This document shows positions 5,714-14,770 of a DNA stretch of 15,010 bases, piece by piece; position 1 is the first letter of the stretch, and each line of letters starts with the position of its first letter. Source of the DNA: JAQVUB01 sp033809415. Its GTDB lineage: Bacteria > Verrucomicrobiota > Lentisphaeria > Oligosphaerales > Oligosphaeraceae. The notes below the pieces were generated by a model. The model had not been told where the DNA came from. It saw nothing but the letters and a program-made list of their open reading frames with translations, and did no database searches. Both the position numbers and the translations under genes were made by a program. Location: the NCBI GenBank assembly GCA_033809415.1, contig JAPXLT010000100.1, forward strand, positions 1 through 15,010, written 5' to 3'.

Positions 5714-7168
5714 ATGCGAATCATTGATCAGATACGAAAACACTTACAGGACCCTGACCTGGCTTCCCAGTTTCAGCCTGGTGCCAAGTTGCCAACTTAT
5801 TCACAATTGGCCGAGATTTTCTCGTGCAGTTATGCGACTGTCCACAAGGCAATGGCTCAGTTGCAGCGCGAAGGTATCGTCAATATCGAGAACGGAAAGG
5901 GCAGTTATATTGCGGGGAGTGATGATTTGCTGGTTGATTTTTTTCTGGTCGACCATGACCTGCCTTTTTATCGTTGGGACAAGCTGCTGCAGAAATATTT
6001 ATCTTCTCATGCGCTGAATATCCGTTACCGTCTCCATTCCATCAGAGAATTACGCCAGCCAGGACGGATGGCGGAAATTTTACGTGACTGTCAGGCAGTT
6101 ATTTCGACTCCCAGTCCCGGCAGTGTAGATCCGCGTTTTCATCAGAATAATTTTCTTTTATTTCCCGACTATGCTGAAGTCCTGTCCTGTTTTGACAGTC
6201 CGTCCTTCATGTCGGTATCAGGATTTTTTCCTTTCAGCATGTTTACTTATCAAATGGGAGTCAACACTGCGCTGTTACACAAAACAGGTTTTCAAGTTGA
6301 GGATTTATGTGGCGGTTTCGATTGGTACCCCACCTTTTCGGATACATGCTGCAAAAAAGGGATATCACCTCACAGTATGCAATGGGACATCAGTGAATAT
6401 TGGGGTTTCTCGGCGTGTTCCCATATCATCGCACTTCTCAAGGCCAATGCGGGATGGGATACCAGCCAAGTGCCTGTCCAGGCGCCTTTTTTCAACAGCC
6501 AGGCAGGACGTCTATTTCTGAAGATCATGCGAGATTGTCAATTGGATGAGGAACATTCGTTTTTTTGCAATGGCTCCGTTTTGCAGTTTAATCTTGGCAG
6601 TTGGATCAGCGTTCAGAATCAGAATCGGGATTATGCCAAGATCAACGTTTCTCCATTGAAGGTATTGCCATATCGAGACCAAAAACAGCGCCAACTGTGT
6701 ACCTGCAATATCGAATATCTTGACAGCTATCAGAACCCCAGACTGAATATGAATCAGAAAAAGCGTTTCTGGAAGCTGATCAAAATCCTTTTATCACGAG
6801 ATTTTCAGCTGGATTACTGCAATGCCGCCGGTGCATTGTCCCTGCGTAAAGATATCCGCCCAGAGGATTATCAATGGAACCGCAATGGCGAATTTAATGC
6901 GTTCATCCCCGAAAACAATGCCAGATACCTTTATCTGAGTGAAATGTTCCCACCGCCGTGCAGTGCCGCACTCGCCGTGTTGCTGGAAAATTATCTTTTT
7001 CATCATGCAGACGGGGATGAGGTGCTTTACCGCATGGATGAGAAACTCTATCGCTCCAACGCATTGGTGGCATGTGAGAATGTGGATTTTGTGCAAAAAA
7101 AAAGATTGTCTCAGAAAACAACAACCAGAAAGGAAAAAAATCGTGCAAAACATTTTTTTAAACCGTAA
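5714..7168 (+). CDS. GntR-family regulator with solute-binding-protein-like C-terminal region (484 aa)
   Basis: Residues 1-70 are a GntR-type winged helix: RIIDQIRKHL, FQPGAKLPTYSQLAEIF, CSYATVHKAMAQLQREGIV and the wing IENGKGSYIAG. The remaining 400 residues are too long for the usual GntR effector domains. They recall ABC-transporter solute-binding proteins of family 1: MGVNTALLHKTGFQVEDL looks like the 'LYYNKDLFEKAGL' region of that family, with WYPTF where 'TWDEF' would be. That match is by eye and moderate. I start at ATG 5714, 11 bases after AAAAGG, because the frame's earlier TTG at 5636 is the -35 box. There is no signal peptide, so the protein should be cytoplasmic and sense a sugar for the pseudopilin and GH20-like genes that follow. 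The C-terminus is Lys/Arg-rich and overlaps the next gene by 26 bp. Confidence 0.82.
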   Translation: MRIIDQIRKHLQDPDLASQFQPGAKLPTYSQLAEIFSCSYATVHKAMAQLQREGIVNIENGKGSYIAGSDDLLVDFFLVDHDLPFYRWDKLLQKYLSSHALNIRYRLHSIRELRQPGRMAEILRDCQAVISTPSPGSVDPRFHQNNFLLFPDYAEVLSCFDSPSFMSVSGFFPFSMFTYQMGVNTALLHKTGFQVEDLCGGFDWYPTFSDTCCKKGISPHSMQWDISEYWGFSACSHIIALLKANAGWDTSQVPVQAPFFNSQAGRLFLKIMRDCQLDEEHSFFCNGSVLQFNLGSWISVQNQNRDYAKINVSPLKVLPYRDQKQRQLCTCNIEYLDSYQNPRLNMNQKKRFWKLIKILLSRDFQLDYCNAAGALSLRKDIRPEDYQWNRNGEFNAFIPENNARYLYLSEMFPPPCSAALAVLLENYLFHHADGDEVLYRMDEKLYRSNALVACENVDFVQKKRLSQKTTTRKEKNRAKHFFKP

Positions 7169-7910
7169 CAGAAAGCCCACACGGACAATGTTTCTGGCGA
7201 CTTTTACTCTGATTGAATTGCTTGTGGTGATTGCAATTATTGCTATTTTGGCTTCGATGCTGTTGCCGGCATTGAACAAGGCCCGAGACAAGGCGAAAGA
7301 TATTGGTTGCCGCAACAACCTGCGTCAGCTCAATGTTTTAATGTCCATGTACACGGATGACTTCAACGGATATTACCCACGGTGTACCTATAGTACGAAA
7401 TTTTCCTGGACCAAGCAGCTTTGCGTCCTTTATCTGGGTATGAACATAGCAGAGGATCAATATGATAGCTATTATTATGGTTCTTTCCGAACCAAGCTTT
7501 TTCATTGTCCGACCGGAGTGCTGAATACTAGTTACCCTACAGCTTCACGCGGTTATGCCATGAATATGTATGTCTCACTGGCTCTTGATCCTGGCATGAA
7601 GGGCATCTGTGACACTGTGCATCCCTACCGCAATAACAACGATATGATGTTGCTGATAGATTATTGGGATAGTACAACCTTTAGAGAAGCTGCGCTAATC
7701 GGTAGTAGTGCCAATTTTATTGATTTAGATGTCAACCGCGCTTCACGTATAGCCAATCGTCATAATGGTGACAAGTTCAACTACGCAGTCAAGAACGGTG
7801 CGGTGTTGCAGTCCCGTAAATTGACAAGTTCACACTGCGGCGTTGATCCCCTCTGGTATGTCCATAAGGATGGTGTAAGATATTACCAGAATGGTGTGAA
7901 GTATTATTGA
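7143..7910 (+). CDS. pseudopilin-like protein, GTG start (255 aa)
   Basis: This is a second protein with a prepilin N-terminus: basic leader (NRNRKPTRT), then FTLIELLVVIAIIAIL with Phe21 as +1 and Glu25 as +5, then LPALNKARDKAKDIGC, then a soluble domain rich in Tyr and Asn. The leader ends in Ala-Thr, so the usual Gly at -1 is missing. Near the C-terminus RHNGDKFNYAV-KNG resembles the H-X9-DG motif with one extra residue and Asn for Asp. I chose GTG 7143 because AAAGGA (7129-7134) lies 8 bases upstream. ATG 7188 would lose the basic leader. The gene overlaps the regulator stop by 26 bp, so translation may be coupled, and the secreted GH20-like gene follows after 87 bp. Function unknown; it may belong to a type II-like secretion apparatus or to its cargo. 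Confidence 0.88.
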   Translation: MQNIFLNRNRKPTRTMFLATFTLIELLVVIAIIAILASMLLPALNKARDKAKDIGCRNNLRQLNVLMSMYTDDFNGYYPRCTYSTKFSWTKQLCVLYLGMNIAEDQYDSYYYGSFRTKLFHCPTGVLNTSYPTASRGYAMNMYVSLALDPGMKGICDTVHPYRNNNDMMLLIDYWDSTTFREAALIGSSANFIDLDVNRASRIANRHNGDKFNYAVKNGAVLQSRKLTSSHCGVDPLWYVHKDGVRYYQNGVKYY

Positions 7911-7997
7911 TCCAATTTTTGTGACTATTGTCTAGACTGGGGGAAAAGCATCTCCAACCCATCTGTTCATCTCATCATTAACCAAAGGAAGACAATC

Positions 7998-10900
7998 ATG
8001 CGTAAAATGGCGCTATTTCTGATCCTTCTCTGTGGCGTTTCCGTATTTGCCCAAGATACGACGATCGACTTGCCACTGTTTGGCGCAGACGGGAAGGAGT
8101 TGTTCACGGTTTATAATCCGCCGGATACGGGGATTATCGTCAACAAAGAGTCTGGAGATGGTGCAATCACAGTGATCGCAGAAGCCGGAGCGCCAGACAG
8201 CAAGACGTTTGGCAAAATTATGTCACGTGATGATTTTTTTGATGATGCTTTGCAGCAGGCTGCCGCGCAAGGACTAATTCCGGTGGATTTTCTCGTTCGC
8301 ATCCGTTACGAGAAGCAAGATTTCCCCCGCTTGATCGCATACACCTCGTTTTCCGAGGGCAAGTTATATCCGCCTTTTCTGCGCCTTAAGGAAGGGGAGC
8401 ACGAGTATTCTTTCGGCGGCGAACGCAATCTTAACCTGCTGAAGGGCTTCCAATTCCGTCCGGCGGCCGGGCTACGTTTTACGATTACCGGTGCCAGACT
8501 GATCTTGGAGGTCAATAATGAGGCGAAAAAAATTCCGGTCGAGTTGGGCGAAGTCTGGAAGACCCAAGAACTCCTGCCTGGTCAGGATAGCCAACTTATT
8601 GCTTTCCATCGCCGCCCAGGTTTGGCAATCGATGATGGTACGGAAAAAAACTTTTCTGCGCATCTGAATTGGGAGAGTGACCATTTGCGCTTACGTGCCC
8701 AGGCGCATTTCCCGGAATCGCCCCGTGCTCAGATCACCACTCCTGATCGGGATGTCTGGCAGGATGACTCGCTCGAGGTTTTCCTTTCTCCTCAGATGGA
8801 CAATGAGAGTTTTTTACAGTTTGTCATCAACGCCAAAGGGTGTGTTATGGATTACCGCCGTGAGTATTGCGAGGTAGCCTGTGCCATCCGCAACAAGTAT
8901 GAATTTAATCTCGAACATACGCAAGACATCAGCTATCAATCTCCGACTCTGAATTGGAATATCGCTTTTCCTTGGAAGGCCATTCCGTTCGAGCCGGAAA
9001 AAGAACGCCTGATGGCGTTCCAGCTGGTGCAGAATTGGTACCGGTCCGAATTGAACTCGGTTTGCTGGGCACCCACCATCCGCAATATTCATCCTTGGAC
9101 CTTTGGATTATTATATTTCAATCAACGGTCTTTTGGCGCTGACGAGCTGAAATTCAAGCAGATTTTTTTGGAGGAGCCTGGCGACACCCTGTATGTTGAG
9201 GTGGAGTATAGCCCGGAGCTTTCCGGCAGTACGGTCGAGTTCTTGCTGGTCGCGCCTGATAAATCCACTCGTCGGGAGAAGCTGAGCTTGACCCCGGAAT
9301 TGCAGGTGCCGGGGGTGAAGAATCAGAATGGCCTATATACTCTGACTTTGGTGGTGCATAAGGGGGACAACATTAAACCTTTCGCGCTCAATTTCACCCA
9401 TCGAAGACCCATTCGGCAGCCATTCTACCAGAAGCAATTGTTTCCCACCCCGAAGGAATGCACTTGGGGCGAGGGCAGCTTTCCCGCCGCCAAACACCAC
9501 CGCCTGCTGTTGCCCAAAAATGCCAGTGAGCGTACATGTCTGACGGCCAGACTCTTCGCCGAAAAGTTACTGGGCTTTACCGGTCGCCGCTATGAGACGG
9601 AAACCACTGGCAGCGGCATTCGCCTGGCCATTGACCCGTCTGGCCTGAAAGCTGAGGGCTACCGCCTCAGCGTCAAACCCGATTCGGTGCTGATTACCGG
9701 CGCTGACGAAGCCGGATTGTTCTATGGCTGTGTCAGTTTTATACAGCTTCTGAAGATGGATATGCGCTGCAGCGCAGATGCCCCGGCACCATGTTGCGAA
9801 GTACGCGACTGGCCAGACTTGCCGACCCGCTTGGCACCTCTTTGGCATCCAAACAATATCAAGCCGCATGCCGGAATGCCCCTGAAGGAGTCCGCCCCGG
9901 TAGATTTCCTGCTGAATTTTTTAGATTCATTTATGGTTGGCAACAAAATGAACAGCCTACATTTGCAGGGCCTGGAAACCCTGCTGCCCTTGGATGATAT
10001 CCATCCCAATCTCAATTGGTCACCAGAAAAACGCTACTATACCGAGAAGGACCTTCGTCGTCTTGGGCAGTTCTGTCGAGACCATTTTATCAAGTTGACC
10101 ATTGCTGTCGCGGCCGGAGGTCACGATACCATGATTCTCCCCATGGGATCTGATTTTCGTGAAAAAGGCTGGCAGAATACGGGCAATGTGGCGCATCCCG
10201 ATTATGAAAAATATTACTTCGCAGTAGCTGATAAATTTATCCGCGCGACCCAATGCGAATATTTTTCACCACTTTCAGACGAATGGTGGCATAATCGCAT
10301 GGCGGGAGAACTTCCAACCGATGAGGATCACGCAGCAAAATTCCTCAATTTTCATCTTCATCTGTATGAGTTTCTGCGTGCCAGGGGGGTGAAAATGGCA
10401 ATGTACGAAGATATGCTCAATCCTATGCATAATGGTGCACGATTCAACAACCACCTGAATACGGACAAGCTGCCCAAAGACATTACCATTATGGTTTGGG
10501 CCAATGTTGGTAACGCAGTCAAATATTTTGCTGACAAAGGCTTCCCAGTCTGGGGGGCGGTGACCGGCTGGAAAGAATTCCCCTACAAGGAGGGAGTCAG
10601 CGGTTTCGGGGCGAGTCTGTATCAGTTTGGACGTGAATATGCTTTTCGTGTTAACCATTCCTTTGTTTATCATAGTCATTGGTTTCACGGCGCAAACTAT
10701 GCTTGGAACTTTCATAGTTCCGGCCACAATTGGTCGATCAGCGACTCCCTCAACAGTGGTTTGTTGACTGTACAGGAGAGCCTGGCTGCCCAGCAGCCTA
10801 ATCCTGCCGCTTCCCATTGTATCGAGCCTATTCCACTGGTCGGGTTCAATTGCGCCATGCCTGAAGTACAAGGAGGCAGACGCAGCATTATGGGGGTCTC

Positions 10901-11375
10901 AACCGAAATATCGAAAGCGGAACTGAATTGTGTCCGAGTTCTGCCTGAGACTGTGACGCTGGTGCCTGCAAATGGGAAATACGCCTCGCTGATCTTTCTT
11001 CATACGGCTTTCCCGGGCGAGAATTATCGCCGCAATCAGCCGCCGCGACCATATTGGCGGCAATGGCATATTGCTTACCCGATCGCCACCTATACCGCCA
11101 TCTATGACGATTGGTCGGAAGTGGAAATCCCCATTCGCCTCAGCCATCAAATCTACTTCTACCACTATCAGCCACAAGCCGGAAGCACCGTTTTCGGACG
11201 ATATATGGATATCAGCTATAATGCAGAATTTCAACCGCAGATTCTTTATCAATACGAGTGGGTGAACCCGTATCCGGAAAAGACGATCAAGCTCATCAAA
11301 TTCGCCAATCCCCATAAATTTGATTTTGACACCAGAATCTTCGCTGTTTCCGGAAGACTGCCCTTGAAAGAGTAA
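7998..11375 (+). CDS. secreted CBM9-like / GH20-like glycosidase (1125 aa)
   Basis: A signal peptide (MRKMALFLILLCGVSVFA, cut before QDTT) sends this large enzyme out of the cytoplasm. Residues about 195-375 resemble a family 9 carbohydrate-binding module (DDSLEVFLSP, WNIAFPWKAIPF). Residues about 478-600 look like the alpha/beta domain that precedes GH20 barrels (LFPTPKECTWGEG, GYRLSVKPDSVLITGADEAG, LFYGCVSFIQLL). About 600-920 is the barrel (VRDWPDLPTRL at its start), with Asp761-Glu762 in SPLSDEWW as the likely catalytic pair of beta-N-acetylhexosaminidases. The usual HxGGDE context is not kept, so hexosaminidase activity is only probable. The last 200 residues form a separate beta-rich region. 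The start has AAAGGAA 7 bases upstream. The gene is third in the regulator-pseudopilin-glycosidase run. Confidence 0.82.
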   Translation: MRKMALFLILLCGVSVFAQDTTIDLPLFGADGKELFTVYNPPDTGIIVNKESGDGAITVIAEAGAPDSKTFGKIMSRDDFFDDALQQAAAQGLIPVDFLVRIRYEKQDFPRLIAYTSFSEGKLYPPFLRLKEGEHEYSFGGERNLNLLKGFQFRPAAGLRFTITGARLILEVNNEAKKIPVELGEVWKTQELLPGQDSQLIAFHRRPGLAIDDGTEKNFSAHLNWESDHLRLRAQAHFPESPRAQITTPDRDVWQDDSLEVFLSPQMDNESFLQFVINAKGCVMDYRREYCEVACAIRNKYEFNLEHTQDISYQSPTLNWNIAFPWKAIPFEPEKERLMAFQLVQNWYRSELNSVCWAPTIRNIHPWTFGLLYFNQRSFGADELKFKQIFLEEPGDTLYVEVEYSPELSGSTVEFLLVAPDKSTRREKLSLTPELQVPGVKNQNGLYTLTLVVHKGDNIKPFALNFTHRRPIRQPFYQKQLFPTPKECTWGEGSFPAAKHHRLLLPKNASERTCLTARLFAEKLLGFTGRRYETETTGSGIRLAIDPSGLKAEGYRLSVKPDSVLITGADEAGLFYGCVSFIQLLKMDMRCSADAPAPCCEVRDWPDLPTRLAPLWHPNNIKPHAGMPLKESAPVDFLLNFLDSFMVGNKMNSLHLQGLETLLPLDDIHPNLNWSPEKRYYTEKDLRRLGQFCRDHFIKLTIAVAAGGHDTMILPMGSDFREKGWQNTGNVAHPDYEKYYFAVADKFIRATQCEYFSPLSDEWWHNRMAGELPTDEDHAAKFLNFHLHLYEFLRARGVKMAMYEDMLNPMHNGARFNNHLNTDKLPKDITIMVWANVGNAVKYFADKGFPVWGAVTGWKEFPYKEGVSGFGASLYQFGREYAFRVNHSFVYHSHWFHGANYAWNFHSSGHNWSISDSLNSGLLTVQESLAAQQPNPAASHCIEPIPLVGFNCAMPEVQGGRRSIMGVSTEISKAELNCVRVLPETVTLVPANGKYASLIFLHTAFPGENYRRNQPPRPYWRQWHIAYPIATYTAIYDDWSEVEIPIRLSHQIYFYHYQPQAGSTVFGRYMDISYNAEFQPQILYQYEWVNPYPEKTIKLIKFANPHKFDFDTRIFAVSGRLPLKE

Positions 11376-11426
11376 TTGCTCAGCATACGGGGATGTTACA
11401 TTACGGTTTTCAGGTGTAGTTCATAA

Positions 11427-11454
11427 CCGACAGTTTGCTGTTATTTTATGTCGG
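11427..11454. other. weak hairpins between convergent genes
   Basis: The 65-bp gap between the GH20-like stop and the carB stop holds only weak signals. CCGACA (11427-11432) pairs with TGTCGG (11449-11454). Inside it ACAG-TTTG-CTGT is followed by the T-rich TATTTTA on the plus strand. Either may help end transcription, but no strong terminator is visible. Confidence 0.3.
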
Positions 11455-14400
11455 CGTGGTATTCTTGCAGGGATTTGATGGTGTCGTGTCCCTGTTTTCT
11501 TGCAGCGATTCCGTTGGCTGTTGCCACAGCGGCGGCAACGGTCGTGATGTATGGCACTCCGTAGCGGATGGCATGTTTCCGGATATAGGAATCGTCTTTG
11601 GCGCTGGCTTTTCCGATCGGTGTGTTGATGACCAGATGGATTTCGCCATTTTTGATGACGTCAACGATATCCGGGCGTCCTTCATTGATCTTGGCGATCA
11701 TTTCAGCGGGAACCCCCTGTGTCGTCAGAAAATGACAGGTTCCTTCGGTAGCTAGAATCCGGAAGCCCAACTCGTGAAATTTTCTTGCCGGGGTCAGGAT
11801 TCCATCACGGTCAAGCGGATTGACGGTGATCAGCACCGTGCCGCTTTCCGGCAACGGTGGCTTGGCTGCTTCTTCCGCTTTGAAGAAAGCCATGCCAAAG
11901 GTTGCAGCCATGCCGAGGACTTCGCCAGTCGAACGCATCTCCGGACCGAGGACTGGGTCGACTTCCGGCAACATCGAGAAAGGAAAGACGGCTTCCTTAA
12001 CCCCGAAATGCGGGATATGGCGGTGTTGCAGGTTCATATCTGCAAGGCGTTCTCCCATCATCAGGCGTGTGGCGATTTTGGCCATCGGGATGCCGCAGAC
12101 CTTCGAGACCAGGGGAACTGTCCGGGAAGCGCGCGGATTGGCTTCCAGCACATAGACGATATCATCACAGATCGCATACTGTATATTCATCAGACCAACG
12201 ACATTCATTTCCTTCGCAATCATCGAAGTGTATTTGCGAATCGTTTCCGTATGCTTGTCAGATAAACTGATTGGCGGAATGACGCAGGCAGAATCCCCGG
12301 AATGAATGCCGGCCAGTTCGATTTGTTCCATGATGGACGGAACAAAGGTATCTTTTCCGTCGGAAATCGCATCCGCTTCCGTCTCAACTGCATTTTCCAG
12401 GAAACGGTCAATCAGGATCGGGCGTTCCGGGGTAACATCGACGGCTGCCGCCACATAACGTCGCAGCATTTCCTCGTCACGAACCACTTCCATTCCCCGA
12501 CCACCCAGGACAAAGGAGGGTCGCACCATGACCGGATACTGTATCCGGGCGGCGATTGCCAGAGCCTCATCGAGGGTGCTGGCCATGCCGCTTTCCGGCA
12601 TCGGTATGCCCATTTTCTCCATCATTTTTCGGAACAAGTCACGGTCTTCAGCCATGTCAATGGTAGCGGGGGTGGTACCCAGGATTTTCACACCGTTGCG
12701 CTCCAGATCAGCGGCCAGATTCAGCGGTGTCTGCCCTCCGAACTGAACAATGACGCCGAGGGGTTTTTCCTTTTCATAGATGCTGATGACATCTTCGAGG
12801 GTGACTGGCTCGAAGTAGAGTTTGTCTGAGGTGTCATAATCCGTGGAGACGGTTTCCGGGTTGCAGTTGACCATGATGGTTTCAAAGCCCATCTCGCGCA
12901 ATGCTTTGGCGGCATGCACGCAACAGTAGTCAAATTCGATTCCCTGCCCGATACGGATCGGGCCCCCGCCGAGCACCATGACTTTTCGCGGGTTGCTGCT
13001 GACAGGCTTCTGATCCGGGATGTTGTAGCTCGAATAATAGTAACAGGCATCCTCGACACCGCTGACCGGGATGCGATCCCAGGCTGCCGTGATGCCCAAC
13101 GACAATCGCTGCCTCCGGATCACCGCCTCTGGTGTTTTCAAGAGCTTGGCAAGATATGCATCCGAGAAACCATCCTTTTTGGCACGTTCGAGCAGTTCGT
13201 CTGGCAGAACATGGTCATGGTACTGCAGGATTTCGTTCTCCAATTCCACCAGTTCTTTCATCTGCTGCAAAAACCAGGTCTTGATTCCGGTTTTCTTCTT
13301 CAATTCATTCAGGTCTGCTCCCTTGCGAATCGCTTCATAGAGCAAAAATTGCCTTTGACTGGTTGGGAAGTTCAGGCGCTCCATCAGTTCAGGAAGTGAC
13401 AGATTATGGTAGCCTTTGACAAAGCCCAGGCCGGGGGTGCTGCCTTCGAGCGAGCGTATGGCTTTCATAAACGCTTCTTTATAGGTCTTGCCAATGCTCA
13501 TGACCTCACCGACAGCGCGCATTTGAGTGCCAAGCTTGTCCTCGACGCCCTTGAATTTCTCGAATGCCCAGCGCGGAAATTTAACCACTACATAATCTCC
13601 CGAGGGCGTGTATTTTTCCAGGCTGCCATCACGCCAGTAGGGTAATTCATCCAGCGTAATGCCGGCGGCCAGCAGCGCTGACACATAGGCGATGGGGAAG
13701 CCGGTGGCCTTGGATGCCAGGGCAGAGGAACGCGAAGTGCGCGGATTGATCTCGATGACTACGATACGCCCATTTGCCGGATTGTGCGCAAACTGCACGT
13801 TGGTGCCGCCAATCACGCCAATCCCTTCAACGATCATGTGGGCAAAGCGCTGCATTCTCTGTTGCAGTTCCTTGCTGATGGTCAGCATCGGCGCCGTGCA
13901 GAAGGAATCTCCGGTATGCACTCCGACCGCATCGACATTCTCGATGAAACAGACAGTGATCATCTGGCCTTTGGTATCGCGGACGACTTCCAGTTCGAGT
14001 TCTTCCCAGCCCAGCAGGGATTCTTCGATCAAAACCTGATGCACCATGCTGGCCAGCAGACCGCGCTGAGCAATCATACGCAATTCCTCGATGTTATAGC
14101 AGAAGCCGCCACCGGTTCCTCCCATGGTATAAGCAGGACGAACGACCACGGGGAAGCCGATTTCCTTGGCTGCTGCCTCCGCATCCTGGAGGTTGTTGAC
14201 CACTCTGCTGCGAGCCATGTCGATGCCCAGCTTTTCCATGGTTTCCTTGAAGGAATTGCGGTCTTCCCCGCGCTTGATGGCATCGAGCTGCACGCCAATC
14301 ACCTTGACTCCATATTTCTCCAGAACTCCAGCTTCCGCCAGTTCGGAGGACAGATTCAGAGCGGACTGGCCCCCCAGGTTGGGGAGCAGGGCATCCGGGC

Positions 14401-14644
14401 GTTCTTTTTCAATGATTTCGGTCATTCGCTGCAGATTCAGCGGCTCGATATAGGTGATATCGGCGGTTTCCGGATCGGTCATAATCGTCGCGGGATTGGA
14501 ATTCGCCAGGATGATTTTATAGCCAAGACTGCGCAAGGCCTTGCAGGCCTGCGTTCCGGAATAATCAAACTCGCAGGCCTGCCCGATGATGATCGGACCC
14601 GACCCAATAATCATTATTTTCTCAATATCCGTGCGCTTGGGCAT
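11441..14644 (-). CDS. carB: carbamoyl phosphate synthetase, large subunit (1067 aa)
   Basis: CarB makes carbamoyl phosphate from bicarbonate, ATP and the ammonia delivered by CarA, for pyrimidine and arginine synthesis. The protein matches the family end to end: MPKRTDIEKIMIIGSGPIII at the start, the first ATP-grasp half with YTMGGTGGGFCYN and EINPRTSRSSALASKATGFP, a linker helix region, and the second half from VMVLGGGPIRIGQGIEFDYC through VSTDYDTSDKLYFEP, VRPSFVLGGRGMEVV and EANPRASRTVPLVSK. It ends with an MGS-like allosteric domain (FRILATEGTCHFL, VINTPIGK). Length is close to the 1073 residues in E. coli. The frame allows a start at 14665, but AGGAG (14651-14655) sits 6 bases before ATG 14644, and MPKRTDI is the usual family start. 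carA is not in the window. No break is visible. Confidence 0.98.
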   Translation of the reverse strand: MPKRTDIEKIMIIGSGPIIIGQACEFDYSGTQACKALRSLGYKIILANSNPATIMTDPETADITYIEPLNLQRMTEIIEKERPDALLPNLGGQSALNLSSELAEAGVLEKYGVKVIGVQLDAIKRGEDRNSFKETMEKLGIDMARSRVVNNLQDAEAAAKEIGFPVVVRPAYTMGGTGGGFCYNIEELRMIAQRGLLASMVHQVLIEESLLGWEELELEVVRDTKGQMITVCFIENVDAVGVHTGDSFCTAPMLTISKELQQRMQRFAHMIVEGIGVIGGTNVQFAHNPANGRIVVIEINPRTSRSSALASKATGFPIAYVSALLAAGITLDELPYWRDGSLEKYTPSGDYVVVKFPRWAFEKFKGVEDKLGTQMRAVGEVMSIGKTYKEAFMKAIRSLEGSTPGLGFVKGYHNLSLPELMERLNFPTSQRQFLLYEAIRKGADLNELKKKTGIKTWFLQQMKELVELENEILQYHDHVLPDELLERAKKDGFSDAYLAKLLKTPEAVIRRQRLSLGITAAWDRIPVSGVEDACYYYSSYNIPDQKPVSSNPRKVMVLGGGPIRIGQGIEFDYCCVHAAKALREMGFETIMVNCNPETVSTDYDTSDKLYFEPVTLEDVISIYEKEKPLGVIVQFGGQTPLNLAADLERNGVKILGTTPATIDMAEDRDLFRKMMEKMGIPMPESGMASTLDEALAIAARIQYPVMVRPSFVLGGRGMEVVRDEEMLRRYVAAAVDVTPERPILIDRFLENAVETEADAISDGKDTFVPSIMEQIELAGIHSGDSACVIPPISLSDKHTETIRKYTSMIAKEMNVVGLMNIQYAICDDIVYVLEANPRASRTVPLVSKVCGIPMAKIATRLMMGERLADMNLQHRHIPHFGVKEAVFPFSMLPEVDPVLGPEMRSTGEVLGMAATFGMAFFKAEEAAKPPLPESGTVLITVNPLDRDGILTPARKFHELGFRILATEGTCHFLTTQGVPAEMIAKINEGRPDIVDVIKNGEIHLVINTPIGKASAKDDSYIRKHAIRYGVPYITTVAAAVATANGIAARKQGHDTIKSLQEYHADIK

Positions 14645-14742
14645 TGGTTTCTCCTGACTGCTCATGGTAAAAGGCGTTCAGTTTGAATTCAAAAAACAAG
14701 CCTTTTCCAGCGGCCGAGAAAATCCAACTGCGCCGGGATAAT

Positions 14743-14770
14743 AATATATTGGTTCGAGCGTTTTTAACAA
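14743..14770 (-). promoter_or_regulatory. sigma70-like promoter of carB, -35 box inside a dispersed repeat
   Basis: On the minus strand TTGTTA (14765-14770), a 16-bp spacer and TATATT (14743-14748) match the consensus at 4/6 and 5/6. The -35 box is part of the TTTTTAACAACGAAAA core of the repeat at 14761. I see no PyrR, ArgR or attenuator signature in the leader of about 90 bases. Confidence 0.45.

Noticed and set aside
13784..14686. 300-codon plus-strand open frame
   Set aside because: It is the antisense of carB, whose protein matches its family along the entire length.
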